A stretch of 64,000 nucleotides of DNA from Aureibacter tunicatorum (GCF_036492635.1 NZ_AP025305.1:1240001-1304000), one strand, 5' to 3'. Positions 1 through 9,727 are shown, counted from the stretch's first letter. The notes: generated by a model from the sequence alone, not told the origin. Numbers and translations: made by a program.

Positions 1-1
1 C

Positions 2-2257
2 ATGCTATTGTCGATAGCAAATTTTTCCGCTTATAGCCAGTATGTCATTAAAGGCAAAGTTGTCAATAAAAGCAATGAGGCGCAGCCTTTTGCTAATATT
101 GTGGTGAAGTCCGAAGATAAAACCCAGCTTGTCAAAGGAGGTACTAGTAGCATGGATGGCAGTTTTTCGGTGTCATTGGATGAAAAAGGCAAGTATTTTT
201 TTCAAGTGTCTATGATGGGATATGAAACTTACGCAGTTGAAAGCTTGGAGGTTTTAGACAAAACCACTGATATGGGAACCGTGAAATTGGAAGATGCTTT
301 GGAGATGCTAGAGGCTGTGTCGGTAACTTCGACTAGGCAAGCTGTGCAAGTCAGTCCGGGTATGCAGACGATCAATGTAACCTCTGAGTTGCTGTCGTTG
401 GGAGGGAATGCCGAAGCTTTATTGAAAGCTGTTCCGGCAGTGGAAATATCGCCCAAAGGAAATATCGAAGTCAGAGGGAGTTCGAATATTTTGTTTTTGA
501 TTAATGGGAAGCGTTCGGTTATGGGAATGAACCCTAAGCAATTATTGAAAATGTTGCCATTGTCAGCAATAGAACGGGTGGAGGTGATTACAACTCCTTC
601 TCCTAAATACGATAGCGAGGGAGTTGATTCGATCATCAATATTATTTTGAAGAAGGGAGCAATGGATGGTTTTGGAATGAGCGCTGGAGTTGAGTGGAGC
701 CCTAATCCTTCTATGTTTGGAGGAAATATGATGGCGTCTTATCGCAAGGGAGATTGGAATGTTACTGGTGCTTTTGGGTATTTTACAGAAAACTATCCTT
801 ATGAAGTGGATAATGAAAGAATCGGTGAAGGGGTTGGATTGGTTCAGAAAGGCGATGGCAAAGAAAAAACGCAAGGTTATTTCACGTCGATTAATTTGGG
901 GTATGAGATCAGCGAGGGAGAGAGCTTGGATTTTGAAGTTGGTCATATGAATTTTGAACAGCGGTCGGATCTCACTCAGAAAAACAGTTTTGGGGAAAAC
1001 CAAAGTTCAATTGTGGACACGAAGTCCAATATAGATTTCAAAGGAACTGAAATGTCCTTGAATTATGGGAAGGAATTTACAAAAGCCAGAAAACTGGATA
1101 TGTTGTCGAATTTTTCATTTGGCAAAAGCGATGGAGAGAATAATATTGTCGAGCAAGGAATTGAAAGCAATCAAACGCTTATTCACAATAATGCAAAGTA
1201 TAGAATGGGTGAAATCAAGCTTGATTACATAGATTCTTTGGGCAGTAGGATAAAGTTGGAATCAGGAATGTCGGCAAATTTATTAAGTTTCAATGTGGAT
1301 CAGAATAATGAAAGAAGCGACTTTCAGGAAAGGTATAAGTTTTTGCAACAGCAATATGCTCTGTATGCCATGGCTAAGATCAGTTTCAATAAATTGATGA
1401 TCGGAGTGGGGGGGAGATTGCAGTATTTCAATAGTGATGGGAAAGAGCAAGTGAACAATGTGGATATTGACCAATCTTTCGTAAATCCTTTGCCAAATGT
1501 AATGCTTCAATACAATATTTCGGAAGGTAAACATTTCCATATCGTATCGATGATTTATAATAAAAAGATCAACAGGCCTTCTTATGAGCAACTTAACCCT
1601 GTGATGAATATTGAAGATCCTTATAATGTTGTTCAAGGGAATATAAATCTAAAGCCCGAAAAAGTGCATAATATGGAGTTGTTTCATCAGATCAGAACTG
1701 ACAAGCTTCAGTTTTCTACGACGATTTTTGGAAGAAACACTCAAGATGTCATTCAGCGAATAAATACGTTGAAAGATGATGTGGTGTTGACGACATTTGA
1801 AAATTACTCTCAATCTTATGCTTTGGGTATAGAAAATAAGTCGGAATGGGAACCTATGGAAATGTTGGAGTTTTCAGCGGGTTTCACAGCTCAAAAGCGC
1901 TGGTTCCCAGACGCTAAAAGTTCCACGGTGGATATGAATAAAACGGGTTATGCCTTTAGCGCGAATGGTAGCGTGACTGTTCGTACTGGTTCAGGGCCAA
2001 CAGTGACTTTGAGGGGGAATTATTTTGGGAAGAATGTTCAAGCATTTTCATACAGAGAGGCTTATTCGAAGTTTGATATTAATGTATCTCAAAATATATT
2101 GAAGGGCTTGGTTACTCTGGGGGTGAATGCTGAAGACTTGTTCAATAGCGCGGGCAAAGAGATTTGGGTAACTAATGGTGATGGCTTTGAGAACAGAACG
2201 AACTGGAGAACATTTTCGAGAAGAGTTTCATTTTCGATTTATTTTAACTTCATGTAA
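2..2257 (+). CDS. TonB-dependent outer-membrane receptor, OMP beta-barrel family (5' truncated)
   Basis: Outer-membrane receptor-like protein whose substrate is unknown. The first ~15 visible residues look like the end of a signal peptide (ending SAYSQ), so the true start probably lies before the window and the first Met seen is unlikely to be the start. Residues ~16-100 form a carboxypeptidase-regulatory-like beta domain, ~115-215 a TonB plug (with motifs EVRGSSNILFLINGK and ERVEVITTPSPKYDSEG), and the rest a beta-barrel rich in alternating aromatic residues, ending in FSIYFNFM. This matches the Bacteroidota OMP_b-brl_3 group rather than SusC. No SusD-like partner follows. A strong terminator hairpin lies ~35 bp after the stop, facing the convergent efflux operon. 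Confidence 0.85.
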   Translation: MLLSIANFSAYSQYVIKGKVVNKSNEAQPFANIVVKSEDKTQLVKGGTSSMDGSFSVSLDEKGKYFFQVSMMGYETYAVESLEVLDKTTDMGTVKLEDALEMLEAVSVTSTRQAVQVSPGMQTINVTSELLSLGGNAEALLKAVPAVEISPKGNIEVRGSSNILFLINGKRSVMGMNPKQLLKMLPLSAIERVEVITTPSPKYDSEGVDSIINIILKKGAMDGFGMSAGVEWSPNPSMFGGNMMASYRKGDWNVTGAFGYFTENYPYEVDNERIGEGVGLVQKGDGKEKTQGYFTSINLGYEISEGESLDFEVGHMNFEQRSDLTQKNSFGENQSSIVDTKSNIDFKGTEMSLNYGKEFTKARKLDMLSNFSFGKSDGENNIVEQGIESNQTLIHNNAKYRMGEIKLDYIDSLGSRIKLESGMSANLLSFNVDQNNERSDFQERYKFLQQQYALYAMAKISFNKLMIGVGGRLQYFNSDGKEQVNNVDIDQSFVNPLPNVMLQYNISEGKHFHIVSMIYNKKINRPSYEQLNPVMNIEDPYNVVQGNINLKPEKVHNMELFHQIRTDKLQFSTTIFGRNTQDVIQRINTLKDDVVLTTFENYSQSYALGIENKSEWEPMEMLEFSAGFTAQKRWFPDAKSSTVDMNKTGYAFSANGSVTVRTGSGPTVTLRGNYFGKNVQAFSYREAYSKFDINVSQNILKGLVTLGVNAEDLFNSAGKEIWVTNGDGFENRTNWRTFSRRVSFSIYFNFM

Positions 2258-2292
2258 TTCAGGTATAAAAGTGCAGTGTTAATGTGTATTTG

Positions 2293-2325
2293 AAGGAACT
2301 GGTAGTCATTGCCAGTTCCTTTTGC
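2293..2325. terminator. Bidirectional rho-independent terminator
   Basis: A 10-bp perfect stem (AAGGAACTGG at 2293-2302 with CCAGTTCCTT at 2312-2321) and a 9-nt loop sit between the convergent TonB receptor and efflux-adaptor genes. T residues follow on the + strand, and the A-rich left flank gives a weaker U-tract on the minus strand, so it may serve both genes. Confidence 0.75.
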
Positions 2326-2348
2326 ATATGATAATTGATTGTGATTGC

Positions 2349-3422
2349 TTAATTTATTTTTTGTCCATGAGTAATCTCTTCACTGCCCCTGAATAGGATC
2401 TGATCTCTTTCGTTGAGGTTGCCAAATACTTCTATGCTGTCTCCTTGTATAAGTCCTTTTTTGACTGATATTCTATTTGCTATGCCATTCTGAATAGAAA
2501 TAAGAAATTGATCTTCCATCGCAGTGACAATAGCGGTTTTAGGCACAACAAATGAAAGGCCAGATCTTGAAATATTTAATTCGCCCGTGGCGTACATTCC
2601 TGCTTTGAGCTTATTTGAAGAGTTGATATGTTCAAACTCCCAAAGCTCTGTGCGTGTGTCGAAGTCGATTTCGCCTGATTTTCTTTTGAGTTTTGCTTCG
2701 AAAACTTTGTTGTGGATAGCATCTGTTTCAAATCTTAATATGCTGTCTTGTAAATGGAAGTTTACATAGCTTTCAGGCATGTAAAGATGCACACGGCTTG
2801 TGCTCATATCCATCAAGTGAAATAACTTGGACTTGCTATTGGTACTGACGAAATCTCCAATATTTATGAATCTTTTGCTTATTTGCCCGTCAAAAGGCGC
2901 TCTGATGACTAAATATTCCTTTAATTGAGCAAAAGAATTAACAGCAGAACTGGCGGATGTTAATGCGGACAGAGAAGCTTCCATATGCTTTTGAGCTTGG
3001 ATCAAATCAGCATTAGAGATGATGCCATTCATCTTAGAAGCTTTAGTCAGGCGGTCAAAGTTGTCTTTGCTCGCTGCGTATACTGCTTGAGCTTCGTTCC
3101 GCTTGGCTTGAGCTTCCGCATAATTTGCAATGATTTCAGGGGCGTCAAGAATTAGCAAAATTTGACCTTTTTTGACAAAGTCGCCAATGTCTACTCTCAA
3201 ATCTTTGATGTAGCCTTCCACTTTTGGGCTAATGATCGCTTCATCTTGAGGAAAAATTTCGACGGGAAGTTGAAGCGTTTTTTCAATCTTCTTTTTTTCC
3301 AGCTTAAAGGTCTTAAACTCTTTATTTGACGACGGCACAGTTTGTTTCTCTTTTGAGTCGCAACTGAATATGCTCATTAGAATGAGACAGCTTATAGATT
3401 GCCAATAAATTAATTTATTCAT
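2349..3422 (-). CDS. RND efflux periplasmic adaptor (membrane-fusion) lipoprotein
   Basis: Membrane-fusion subunit linking an inner-membrane RND pump to a TolC-like channel. The N-terminus is a lipoprotein signal (hydrophobic run to Cys21, MSIFSC). Residues ~60-100 carry the biotinyl-lipoyl half-motif (VEGYIKDLRVDIGDFVKKGQ), ~100-165 an alpha-helical hairpin rich in Ala, ~170-200 the second lipoyl half (IRAPFDGQISKRFINIGDFV), and then beta-barrel and membrane-proximal domains. At 357 aa it is normal for the family. It is the third gene of a same-strand operon, starting 12 bp after the RND pump stop. The substrate cannot be read from sequence; the subunit type suggests drugs, lipids or other organics rather than metals, as no His/Met-rich segment is present. 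Confidence 0.93.
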   Translation of the reverse strand: MNKLIYWQSISCLILMSIFSCDSKEKQTVPSSNKEFKTFKLEKKKIEKTLQLPVEIFPQDEAIISPKVEGYIKDLRVDIGDFVKKGQILLILDAPEIIANYAEAQAKRNEAQAVYAASKDNFDRLTKASKMNGIISNADLIQAQKHMEASLSALTSASSAVNSFAQLKEYLVIRAPFDGQISKRFINIGDFVSTNSKSKLFHLMDMSTSRVHLYMPESYVNFHLQDSILRFETDAIHNKVFEAKLKRKSGEIDFDTRTELWEFEHINSSNKLKAGMYATGELNISRSGLSFVVPKTAIVTAMEDQFLISIQNGIANRISVKKGLIQGDSIEVFGNLNERDQILFRGSEEITHGQKIN

Positions 3423-3434
3423 GACTTAATATTT

Positions 3435-6400
3435 TCAGTTTTTTAAATTTTTATGCTCTGCTGATCTGGCGTATTTGCTAAAGGAGTCTTCAGGATTGAG
3501 AGATTCGCTACTGTAGGGATGCTTACCGCAAAATGCATGGTAAAGCAATGGCAGGATTAGTAAGATGCTTATCATCGATGCGGCAAGTCCGCCAATTACA
3601 GCAAGCCCCAATGGTGCTACTTGATCGCCTCCTTCACCCATCGCTAACGCCATAGGGAGCATGCCGGACATCATCGCCAAGCCCGTCATTAGTATCGGAC
3701 GTATTCTGTTCGCGGCGGCGGTTATATAGGCAGTTTCATCGCCTTCTTTTCTTAGATCTTCAGCATTGGTTATATAAAGCACTGCATTGGATACTGATAC
3801 GCCGACTGCCATGATCATGCCCATGTAGGATTGAATGTTAAGGCTATGGCCAGTAGCGATGAGCAAAACTAATGAGCCTGCTATGACTAGTGGAAGAATC
3901 GAAAGAGAAGTAATCGCAGTTTTAAAGGATTGAAAACTAGCTGACAACATTAAGAAGATTACGATAATAGCTATGAACAAGCCTAATTGCAATTCATCTA
4001 AAGTTAAGTTTAGCAAGTCAGCTTGCCCTTTTTTGAGGATTTTCACGCCAGCGGGCAGGTTTTGGATAGAAGCGATAGCATTATCTAGATCTTTGATGGC
4101 GCTGCCCAAGTCTTTATCATGCGTATTGGCTGTTAATGTAATGTATCTTTGTTGGTTTAAGCGATCATATTCAGCTGGGGTTTGCAATTCTTTCCAACTA
4201 GCGACATCTCTGAAATAGATTTTCTTGCCATTTTTATTGGCAATAGGAACCATTTCAATGTCTTCAATTTTATTCATTTCATGTTGAGGATATTCAACTT
4301 GAACTTGGTAGGCAACTCCCGAATTGGGCTCTCGCCAATAATTGGGTTGGGTAAAACGACTGGAAGAAGTTGCTGTGACCAATGATTTCGAAATTTGCTC
4401 GACAGTAAGTCCTAACTTTGCCGCTTTTACTCGATCAATCTCCAGCTTAACACCGGGATAGTCCAAGGGAGTTGTGATTTGCACATCTCTATAGTATGGA
4501 ATCTTTGATATTTTGTCTTTTAGTTGCTGAGCGACTTTCATAGATTCGGACAAGTTTTTACCCATGACAGCGACTTCAATAGGGTTGGTTGCTCCAAGGT
4601 TTATTACTTGATCGACGAGATCTCCCGGCTCAAAAGAAATGGAGGCTTCAGGATATTTTAAAGAAAAACGTTTTCTAAGTTCTTCTTTGAACTCCTCAAT
4701 TGGGTAGTCGGCTTTTTTAGATAAATTGATTTTGATAACGGATTCATGAGGGCCTGAAGTCCAAAGGTGAATCAAGTTAACGGGAAAGCTTGAAGGCTGC
4801 GTACCTATGAAAGCGGAAGTTATGTCTAGATTATTTTCACCAACAATGCCTTTTGATATTTGGAGCAGATCCTTGGTCACTTCTTCTGTTCTTTCTATTC
4901 TTGTGCCTGTCGCTAATCTTAGCCTCACTTGAGTTTGCCCTGCATCCACTTTTGGAAATATATCCAAACCTATAATAAAAGCGCTGACACCAAGAATGAG
5001 CAATGAAACCGAAAAATAAGCGATGATTGAGCTTTTGCTGTTTCTTTTGAGCGACTTTAATAAGCTTAAATATTTTGATTTGAACCGCTCGAACTTGTCG
5101 CTTTCATGTTTGCTTGGGTCAAATTGCTTTAACAACCATATGGCAAGCACAGGCACAAAGGTCATGGATAATAAAAAGGAGGCAATCATCGAAAAGCCTA
5201 CAGCCAAAGACATTGGCATAAACATGCCTTTGGGAACTCCTGACATGAATAATGCAGGCGCGAAAACAGCTAAAATACTGAAGAGTATCAGCAGTTTTGG
5301 TTTTACAATTTCTCTACAACCTGCTAAAACCGCTTCGGCTTTTGACTTTCCCATCTCTTGATGACGGTGTATGTTTTCGATAGTTACAGTCGCTTCATCG
5401 ACAAGCATGCCGACAGAAAGCGCTAAGCCTCCCAAGGTCATGATATTGATAGTTTGTCCGATGAGGTTCAAGCCAATTACACTTGATAAGATAGCTATCG
5501 GTATGGTTAGCACGACAATTAGAGCTGATCTTTTATCTCCAAGGAAGAGCAATACCATCAAACCTGTTAATAGCGCGCCTAAAAAACCTTCGAATATCAC
5601 ACTCTTTAATGAATTGATTACATATCCTGATTGATCGAACTCATAAGAAACGTTTATGTCTTCGGGAACTGAAGCTTGCATATCGGGCAAGGCTTTTTTA
5701 ACATTTTGAACCACTTCCCAAGTGGAGGCATCGGCTCTTTTGGTTACAGGAATATATACAGATCTAGCACCATTGACCAATGCATATCCTGTAGTTATAT
5801 CAGCTCCTATGGATACATTGGCAATATCTTTAAGGTAAACATTAGCTCCTTTGCCTTGAGTCAAAGGAATGTTGCCAAACTCTTCGATATCTTCAACAAC
5901 AGTGTTTTGAGCCGTAATGAGCATTTCATTATTTACGCCTATATTTCCCGCGGGAGAGATAATGTTTGATTGGGCAAGTGTCGTAACAATCTCATCTGGA
6001 GAGAAATTATATCTTCTCACTTTTTCAGGATCTACTTTTACCACAACTGTTTTGGATGAGCCTCCGAATGGGGGAGGAGCGGAAACGCCCGGCAACGTAG
6101 AGAACATTGGTCTGACTTTGAAAAGCGCCAAGTCGGCGATTTCTCCCAAGGTTCTTGTCTCTGATGAAAATACCAATTGGCCAACAGGCACGGAACCAGC
6201 GTCAAACCTTGTTACAAAAGGCGGAACAGTTCCTGGCGGCATGAATGCTCTTGATCTGTTGACGTATCCTACAACTTCTGCCGCTGCTTGGCTCATGTCC
6301 GTTCCTTCATGAAATTCGATTTTAATAAGCGCATTGCCTTGCACGGACTTGGATTCTACTTTTTTAACACCTGTGACATACAAAAAATGGTATTCATAAT

Positions 6401-6596
6401 AGTTGGTGACAAATGACTCCATTTGTTCAGGTGACAGTCCGCCATAAGGTTGAGCAACATAAATTGTGGGTGACCCGAATGTCGGAAATATATCGATTTT
6501 CATATTCCTGATTGTAAGAATTGAAAATATTGCTATAGCTATTACGCCGACCATGATTGAAATCGGCTTGCTTAGTGATCCTTCTATTAATTTCAT
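3435..6596 (-). CDS. RND efflux permease (AcrB/MexB-like superfamily)
   Basis: Proton-driven inner-membrane pump of a tripartite efflux system, 1053 aa from the chosen start. Twelve predicted membrane segments are arranged as 1 + 5 twice around two large periplasmic loops. The conserved segment with GGLALSVGMLVDEATVTIENI (about residues 390-410) carries the TM4 acidic pair region, and RIRPILMTGLAMMSGMLPMA marks the second half. The frame stays open upstream, but the ATG at 6596 (MKLIEGSLSKPIS) is preferred because it starts right at the first membrane helix and overlaps the tolC stop as ATGA. The order tolC-pump-adaptor is transcribed together. Substrate is unknown. Confidence 0.94.
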   Translation of the reverse strand: MKLIEGSLSKPISIMVGVIAIAIFSILTIRNMKIDIFPTFGSPTIYVAQPYGGLSPEQMESFVTNYYEYHFLYVTGVKKVESKSVQGNALIKIEFHEGTDMSQAAAEVVGYVNRSRAFMPPGTVPPFVTRFDAGSVPVGQLVFSSETRTLGEIADLALFKVRPMFSTLPGVSAPPPFGGSSKTVVVKVDPEKVRRYNFSPDEIVTTLAQSNIISPAGNIGVNNEMLITAQNTVVEDIEEFGNIPLTQGKGANVYLKDIANVSIGADITTGYALVNGARSVYIPVTKRADASTWEVVQNVKKALPDMQASVPEDINVSYEFDQSGYVINSLKSVIFEGFLGALLTGLMVLLFLGDKRSALIVVLTIPIAILSSVIGLNLIGQTINIMTLGGLALSVGMLVDEATVTIENIHRHQEMGKSKAEAVLAGCREIVKPKLLILFSILAVFAPALFMSGVPKGMFMPMSLAVGFSMIASFLLSMTFVPVLAIWLLKQFDPSKHESDKFERFKSKYLSLLKSLKRNSKSSIIAYFSVSLLILGVSAFIIGLDIFPKVDAGQTQVRLRLATGTRIERTEEVTKDLLQISKGIVGENNLDITSAFIGTQPSSFPVNLIHLWTSGPHESVIKINLSKKADYPIEEFKEELRKRFSLKYPEASISFEPGDLVDQVINLGATNPIEVAVMGKNLSESMKVAQQLKDKISKIPYYRDVQITTPLDYPGVKLEIDRVKAAKLGLTVEQISKSLVTATSSSRFTQPNYWREPNSGVAYQVQVEYPQHEMNKIEDIEMVPIANKNGKKIYFRDVASWKELQTPAEYDRLNQQRYITLTANTHDKDLGSAIKDLDNAIASIQNLPAGVKILKKGQADLLNLTLDELQLGLFIAIIVIFLMLSASFQSFKTAITSLSILPLVIAGSLVLLIATGHSLNIQSYMGMIMAVGVSVSNAVLYITNAEDLRKEGDETAYITAAANRIRPILMTGLAMMSGMLPMALAMGEGGDQVAPLGLAVIGGLAASMISILLILPLLYHAFCGKHPYSSESLNPEDSFSKYARSAEHKNLKN

Positions 6597-7993
6597 GGTA
6601 AGTTTTCGATTTGATGTAGAAACAGCTCCAAATCGCCTTCGACTAATGCGATTTTCAGCAGCGATTTCCATGCATTTAAATGAGCGTTGTTGAGTTTGGC
6701 TTGAGATTGCAACAACTCGTATTGGGATTGCATCAGTCCTGTATAATCCACAAGTCCTTCTTCATATCTGATCGTTAGAGCTTTGTAAGCAGATTCGCTA
6801 GCGTGAAATTCTTTAGGAACTTCTTGGGCTATATCAAGTGCGATTTGCAAGTTCTCAGCTTCTAAGGAAGCTTTTTTTGCGATATTATTTTCTATTTGCC
6901 TCTGGTATGATTGAGCTGATCTAAGGTATGCCTCTTGTTTGTTTTTCTCTGTTTTGTGCGTGGCTAGACTCATTAATGGCAATGAAAGCTGCAATCCTAC
7001 GCCATAATTATATCGTTGCATATTCCAGCCATTGGAATGATTTACATTTCCCTCGAAATCCACTCCTGAGCCTCTCGCGTAAGTTGTTCCCCAAATTGAA
7101 ATTTTTGGGAAGATATCTTTCTTCACTTCATCTAATTTGGCTTCAAAAGCATTAGTTTGGCTGATGGAAGCTTTAATCAAGGGGTTGTTGAGGAGGTTGA
7201 TATCATCCTGATTCGGTGATAAAGGGAGGTTGCTAAAGATTTTTTCTTCGAATGCTATTTTGCTGAAATTATCTCTAGCCAAGAACTCTTTCAAGTTTTC
7301 GTTTTGTTCATTAAGAAGTCGTTTCAGTTGATAAAGCTCTGTTTTTGATTTGGAAAGCTCAGCGTGAAATTGCAAGCTGTCCACAGAAGGTTTTAGTCCA
7401 GCTTCGATAAGTGTTCGTGCTCTTAGCAGGTTGAAGCTATTTCGATCAACATTTTTCTCATAGGCCTCTATTAATTCTTGAGTGCCGGCGATTTCCAGAT
7501 ACAAGTACGCTACCTTGAATTGAATGCTGAGAATTTCATTGTCGACCATGGCAAGTTGTTTCTCATAATTGCTTTTTTCGTATTCGATAGCATTTTTTCG
7601 TTGCCCAAAAGTTATAGGATTCCATCTCATGGTTAAACCTACTCCGGACCCTATCGTAGGTCCATAATTGTCATCAGATGGAGGCCCTGAAATAGGAATG
7701 TTGTTGCCTGGATAATTCATTCCTGTAATATTATTGTACGTGGCGAAATTGGCATCATATCCAATGTCAAGGGTTGGCAGCAGGCTTTTCTTTTCTAAGC
7801 TGATGTTGGCCTTTTGAGCTTCAGCTTCAGCTTGTTTTGCTGCTATGGCTGGGTAATTCTTTTCAGCGATTTTCAGCAAATCACTCAAGCTTTCTTGACT
7901 TAGAGCATTGTATGGCATTATTCCCGCAAGAACAAGTAATAGCAGGATTCTGAGTTGAGTAGGAATCTTACTTTTTCTGAATATCATTTGCAT
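6593..7993 (-). CDS. TolC-family outer-membrane efflux channel
   Basis: Outer-membrane exit duct for the RND pump downstream. Two outer-membrane efflux protein repeats are visible (approx. residues 50-250 and 260-460), each with a long heptad-rich helical pair. A signal peptide precedes them (LRILLLLVLAGIMPYNALSQ). The frame opens at 8041, but the first Met there gives an unlikely polar extension; the Met at 7993, or the one two codons later, fits the signal peptide better. The stop codon overlaps the pump ATG (ATGA), implying translational coupling. It is the first gene of the operon. Confidence 0.92.
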   Translation of the reverse strand: MQMIFRKSKIPTQLRILLLLVLAGIMPYNALSQESLSDLLKIAEKNYPAIAAKQAEAEAQKANISLEKKSLLPTLDIGYDANFATYNNITGMNYPGNNIPISGPPSDDNYGPTIGSGVGLTMRWNPITFGQRKNAIEYEKSNYEKQLAMVDNEILSIQFKVAYLYLEIAGTQELIEAYEKNVDRNSFNLLRARTLIEAGLKPSVDSLQFHAELSKSKTELYQLKRLLNEQNENLKEFLARDNFSKIAFEEKIFSNLPLSPNQDDINLLNNPLIKASISQTNAFEAKLDEVKKDIFPKISIWGTTYARGSGVDFEGNVNHSNGWNMQRYNYGVGLQLSLPLMSLATHKTEKNKQEAYLRSAQSYQRQIENNIAKKASLEAENLQIALDIAQEVPKEFHASESAYKALTIRYEEGLVDYTGLMQSQYELLQSQAKLNNAHLNAWKSLLKIALVEGDLELFLHQIENLP

Positions 7994-8367
7994 CTTGTTT
8001 ATTCTTAAATTCCATGTCCAAAGAGTTATGGAATTGCACAATTGATTTTATCCAGATGGCATGTATTTAAATGCTTCTGGATTTGTACTATTTGAATTGA
8101 ATTTCAATGATGCAAGAATACGGACGATGCCTGTCAATCAATGGTCGATTTGAAAAAAGTGTGGTATGGCTGAGCATGACAGGTTTTGCTCCAGAATTAA
8201 GAGTGGTAGAGTAATGATGATGTTTATTGTAGGAATGATTTGAAAAAAAAGGAATAAAGCACTACTTAGCTCTTATTGTTTTTGACTTTAATCTTAGAAA
8301 AGTAACTTAGCGAAGGCTTTATGAGCAAAATTTATTTCATGTTTTTTATTCGATAGGGTGTTGGCTA
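7994..8367. other. Intergenic region upstream of the efflux operon
   Basis: About 370 bp between the efflux operon start and the 3' end of the next minus-strand gene. Apart from the possible promoter at 8113-8141, I see no ORF with coding character, no strong hairpin and no repeat. AT-rich runs dominate 8230-8340. No regulator gene adjoins the efflux operon. Confidence 0.5.
8113..8141 (-). promoter_or_regulatory. Possible Bacteroidota-type promoter for the efflux operon
   Basis: Read on the minus strand, TATTCTTG (8120-8113) differs by one base from the TAnnTTTG -7 consensus of Bacteroidota. A TTG (8141-8139) lies 18 bp upstream as a -33 element. It stands ~120 bp before the likely tolC start. 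Short motifs like this can occur by chance in AT-rich DNA. Confidence 0.35.
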
Positions 8368-9192
8368 TTATTTATTTTGAATAATTTCTGTAAATCCTTT
8401 CTCTAAATGTTTTAAGTCAATAGAAAATTCTCCTTTAGCGTGTTGATTAAGCCAGCCGTAAAGCTTTATAGTTTGTTTTTTTAGCTTATTGGATTTATTG
8501 GAAATATCTCCAAGGCACGATTCGTATAAGAGTTCTTTTTTATTAACTATATCGAAATCGTGATTCAATTCAAGCCACATTAGTTTTGATTCAACACCGC
8601 AGGCGCAATAGCCTTCACTATAGCAAGTCCCTTGAGAATAAAAACTATAATTAATCAGGATATATGATTTGTTTTCCAATTGTTTTTCAGCAAGTATGCT
8701 ATATTCGAATGGGGCTTTGTTGTCCGGAAGACCTACGATGACATTGGAGTTTTCCCGACTTATGTTGAACGTGAATCGGCAAGTTCTTTTTGCGGAAGGT
8801 TGAAGAGGCTTCATGCTAAGAAAGTCCTGTTTTTGCGAGTACAAATACTTCCATTTACCAAACAGTTCCTCACCTTCGAAGTACCCTTTGAAAATCGCTA
8901 TCACGTTCAAATTCTCATCCATTTGACTTAAATAAATCGCATTTGATTCGAGCTTGCCATAGACTTTTAGCTTTTTGCTGTTATTATCGAAAGAATAATG
9001 TCCAATCACTTCTTGTTCATGAATGTTCAATATCATGCTTGCTTGCTCATCATCAATTTCTCCGCTAAGCTGGAGGATTGGGCAATTTTGGGAAACAGAA
9101 AGCTGAGTGTCTTGAGCGTAGGTATTGAGTATTGAAAATGAAAACAACAAGTAAACTGTTGTTAGAATAATCTGAAATAATGAGGCTTGCAT
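8368..9192 (-). CDS. Secreted protein of unknown function
   Basis: Not recognised. The frame is open to 9300, but that would run into the tRNA at 9292, so the Met at 9192 (MQASLFQIILTTVYLLF, a signal peptide ending in YAQ) is preferred and gives 274 aa. After the signal comes a beta-rich segment of short strands typical of small periplasmic beta domains (for example KGYFEGEELFGKWKY), then a region with a Cys cluster (GTCYSEGYCACG) that could hold disulfides or a metal, and a Lys-rich C-terminus. It is single, and its start lies just downstream of the tRNA-array terminator, so it needs its own promoter within ~70 bp or relies on read-through. Confidence 0.7.
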   Translation of the reverse strand: MQASLFQIILTTVYLLFSFSILNTYAQDTQLSVSQNCPILQLSGEIDDEQASMILNIHEQEVIGHYSFDNNSKKLKVYGKLESNAIYLSQMDENLNVIAIFKGYFEGEELFGKWKYLYSQKQDFLSMKPLQPSAKRTCRFTFNISRENSNVIVGLPDNKAPFEYSILAEKQLENKSYILINYSFYSQGTCYSEGYCACGVESKLMWLELNHDFDIVNKKELLYESCLGDISNKSNKLKKQTIKLYGWLNQHAKGEFSIDLKHLEKGFTEIIQNK

Positions 9193-9257
9193 ATCAAATG
9201 GTTTCAATTCGCTGAATTTATGAAAATCAAGCAAAAAAATCAATGAATGCATAGAAA

Positions 9258-9286
9258 TGAAAAAAGCTATCGGAGTAGATAGCTTT
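9258..9286 (-). terminator. Terminator of the first tRNA array
   Basis: On the minus strand, the stem AAAGCTATC/GATAGCTTT (9286-9278 with 9271-9263) has a 6-nt loop and is followed by a U-run. It sits 5 bp after the last tRNA of the array, so it ends that polycistronic tRNA transcript. Confidence 0.8.
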
Positions 9287-9291
9287 GATTG

Positions 9292-9365
9292 TGGACCCAA
9301 CAGGGCTCGAACCTGTGACCCTCTGATTATGAGTCAGATGCTCTAACCAACTGAGCTATGGGTCC
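9292..9365 (-). tRNA. tRNA with anticodon CAT, copy 1 (probable Ile2; Met possible)
   Basis: 74-nt cloverleaf with a complete 7-bp acceptor stem (starts GGACCCA), D arm GCTC/GAGC, anticodon stem TCTGA/TCAGA, loop CTCATAA and T arm with TTCGAGC. CCA is not encoded. The C4-G69 and C5-G68 acceptor pairs are the known determinants for lysidine formation by TilS, which favours tRNA-Ile2 reading AUA over Met. A separate elongator-Met type is present at 10989-11534. Last gene of the array in the transcription direction. Confidence 0.85.
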
Positions 9366-9394
9366 TTTCTTCACAAGGAAGATGTATTTTATAG

Positions 9395-9469
9395 TGGGCC
9401 CTACTGGATTCGAACCAGTGACCCCCTGCTTGTAAGGCAGGTGCTCTGAACCAACTGAGCTAAGAGCCC
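9395..9469 (-). tRNA. tRNA-Val(TAC), copy 1
   Basis: 75-nt cloverleaf: acceptor GGGCTCT/AGGGCCC, anticodon stem CCTGC/GCAGG, loop CTTACAA (anticodon TAC) and T loop TTCGAAT. No encoded CCA. It is separated from the flanking CAT tRNAs by 29 and 40 bp of spacer that recurs in each repeat of the array. Confidence 0.95.
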
Positions 9470-9509
9470 GAATAAATTCGGGAGCAAAGTAAATTGCTTT
9501 TAATTAATG

Positions 9510-9583
9510 TGGACCCAACAGGGCTCGAACCTGTGACCCTCTGATTATGAGTCAGATGCTCTAACCAACTGAGCTATGGGTCC
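9510..9583 (-). tRNA. tRNA with anticodon CAT, copy 2 (probable Ile2; Met possible)
   Basis: Identical in sequence to copy 1 at 9292. Lies one 218-bp repeat unit upstream in the transcription direction. Confidence 0.85.
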
Positions 9584-9613
9584 TTTCTTCACAAGGAAGA
9601 TATGTTTTAATAG

Positions 9614-9688
9614 TGGGCCCTACTGGATTCGAACCAGTGACCCCCTGCTTGTAAGGCAGGTGCTCTGAACCAACTGAGCTAAGAGCCC
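9614..9688 (-). tRNA. tRNA-Val(TAC), copy 2
   Basis: Identical to the Val gene at 9395; second Val of the alternating array. Confidence 0.95.
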
Positions 9689-9727
9689 GAATAATTCGGA
9701 AGCAAAGTGAATTGCTTTTAGTTAATG

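Noticed and set aside
229-1636. Minus-strand and other-frame ORFs of 60-146 codons inside the TonB receptor
   Set aside because: They lie opposite a well-supported gene, lack family features and have compositions expected of antisense frames.
6597-6671. Longer start of the RND pump at 6671
   Set aside because: The extra 25 residues are polar and would overlap the tolC coding end; the ATG at 6596 starts the first helix and overlaps tolC by ATGA.
9193-9300. Longer start (9300) of the secreted protein at 8368
   Set aside because: It would run through the tRNA-array terminator and into the tRNA at 9292; the Met at 9192 gives a signal peptide.
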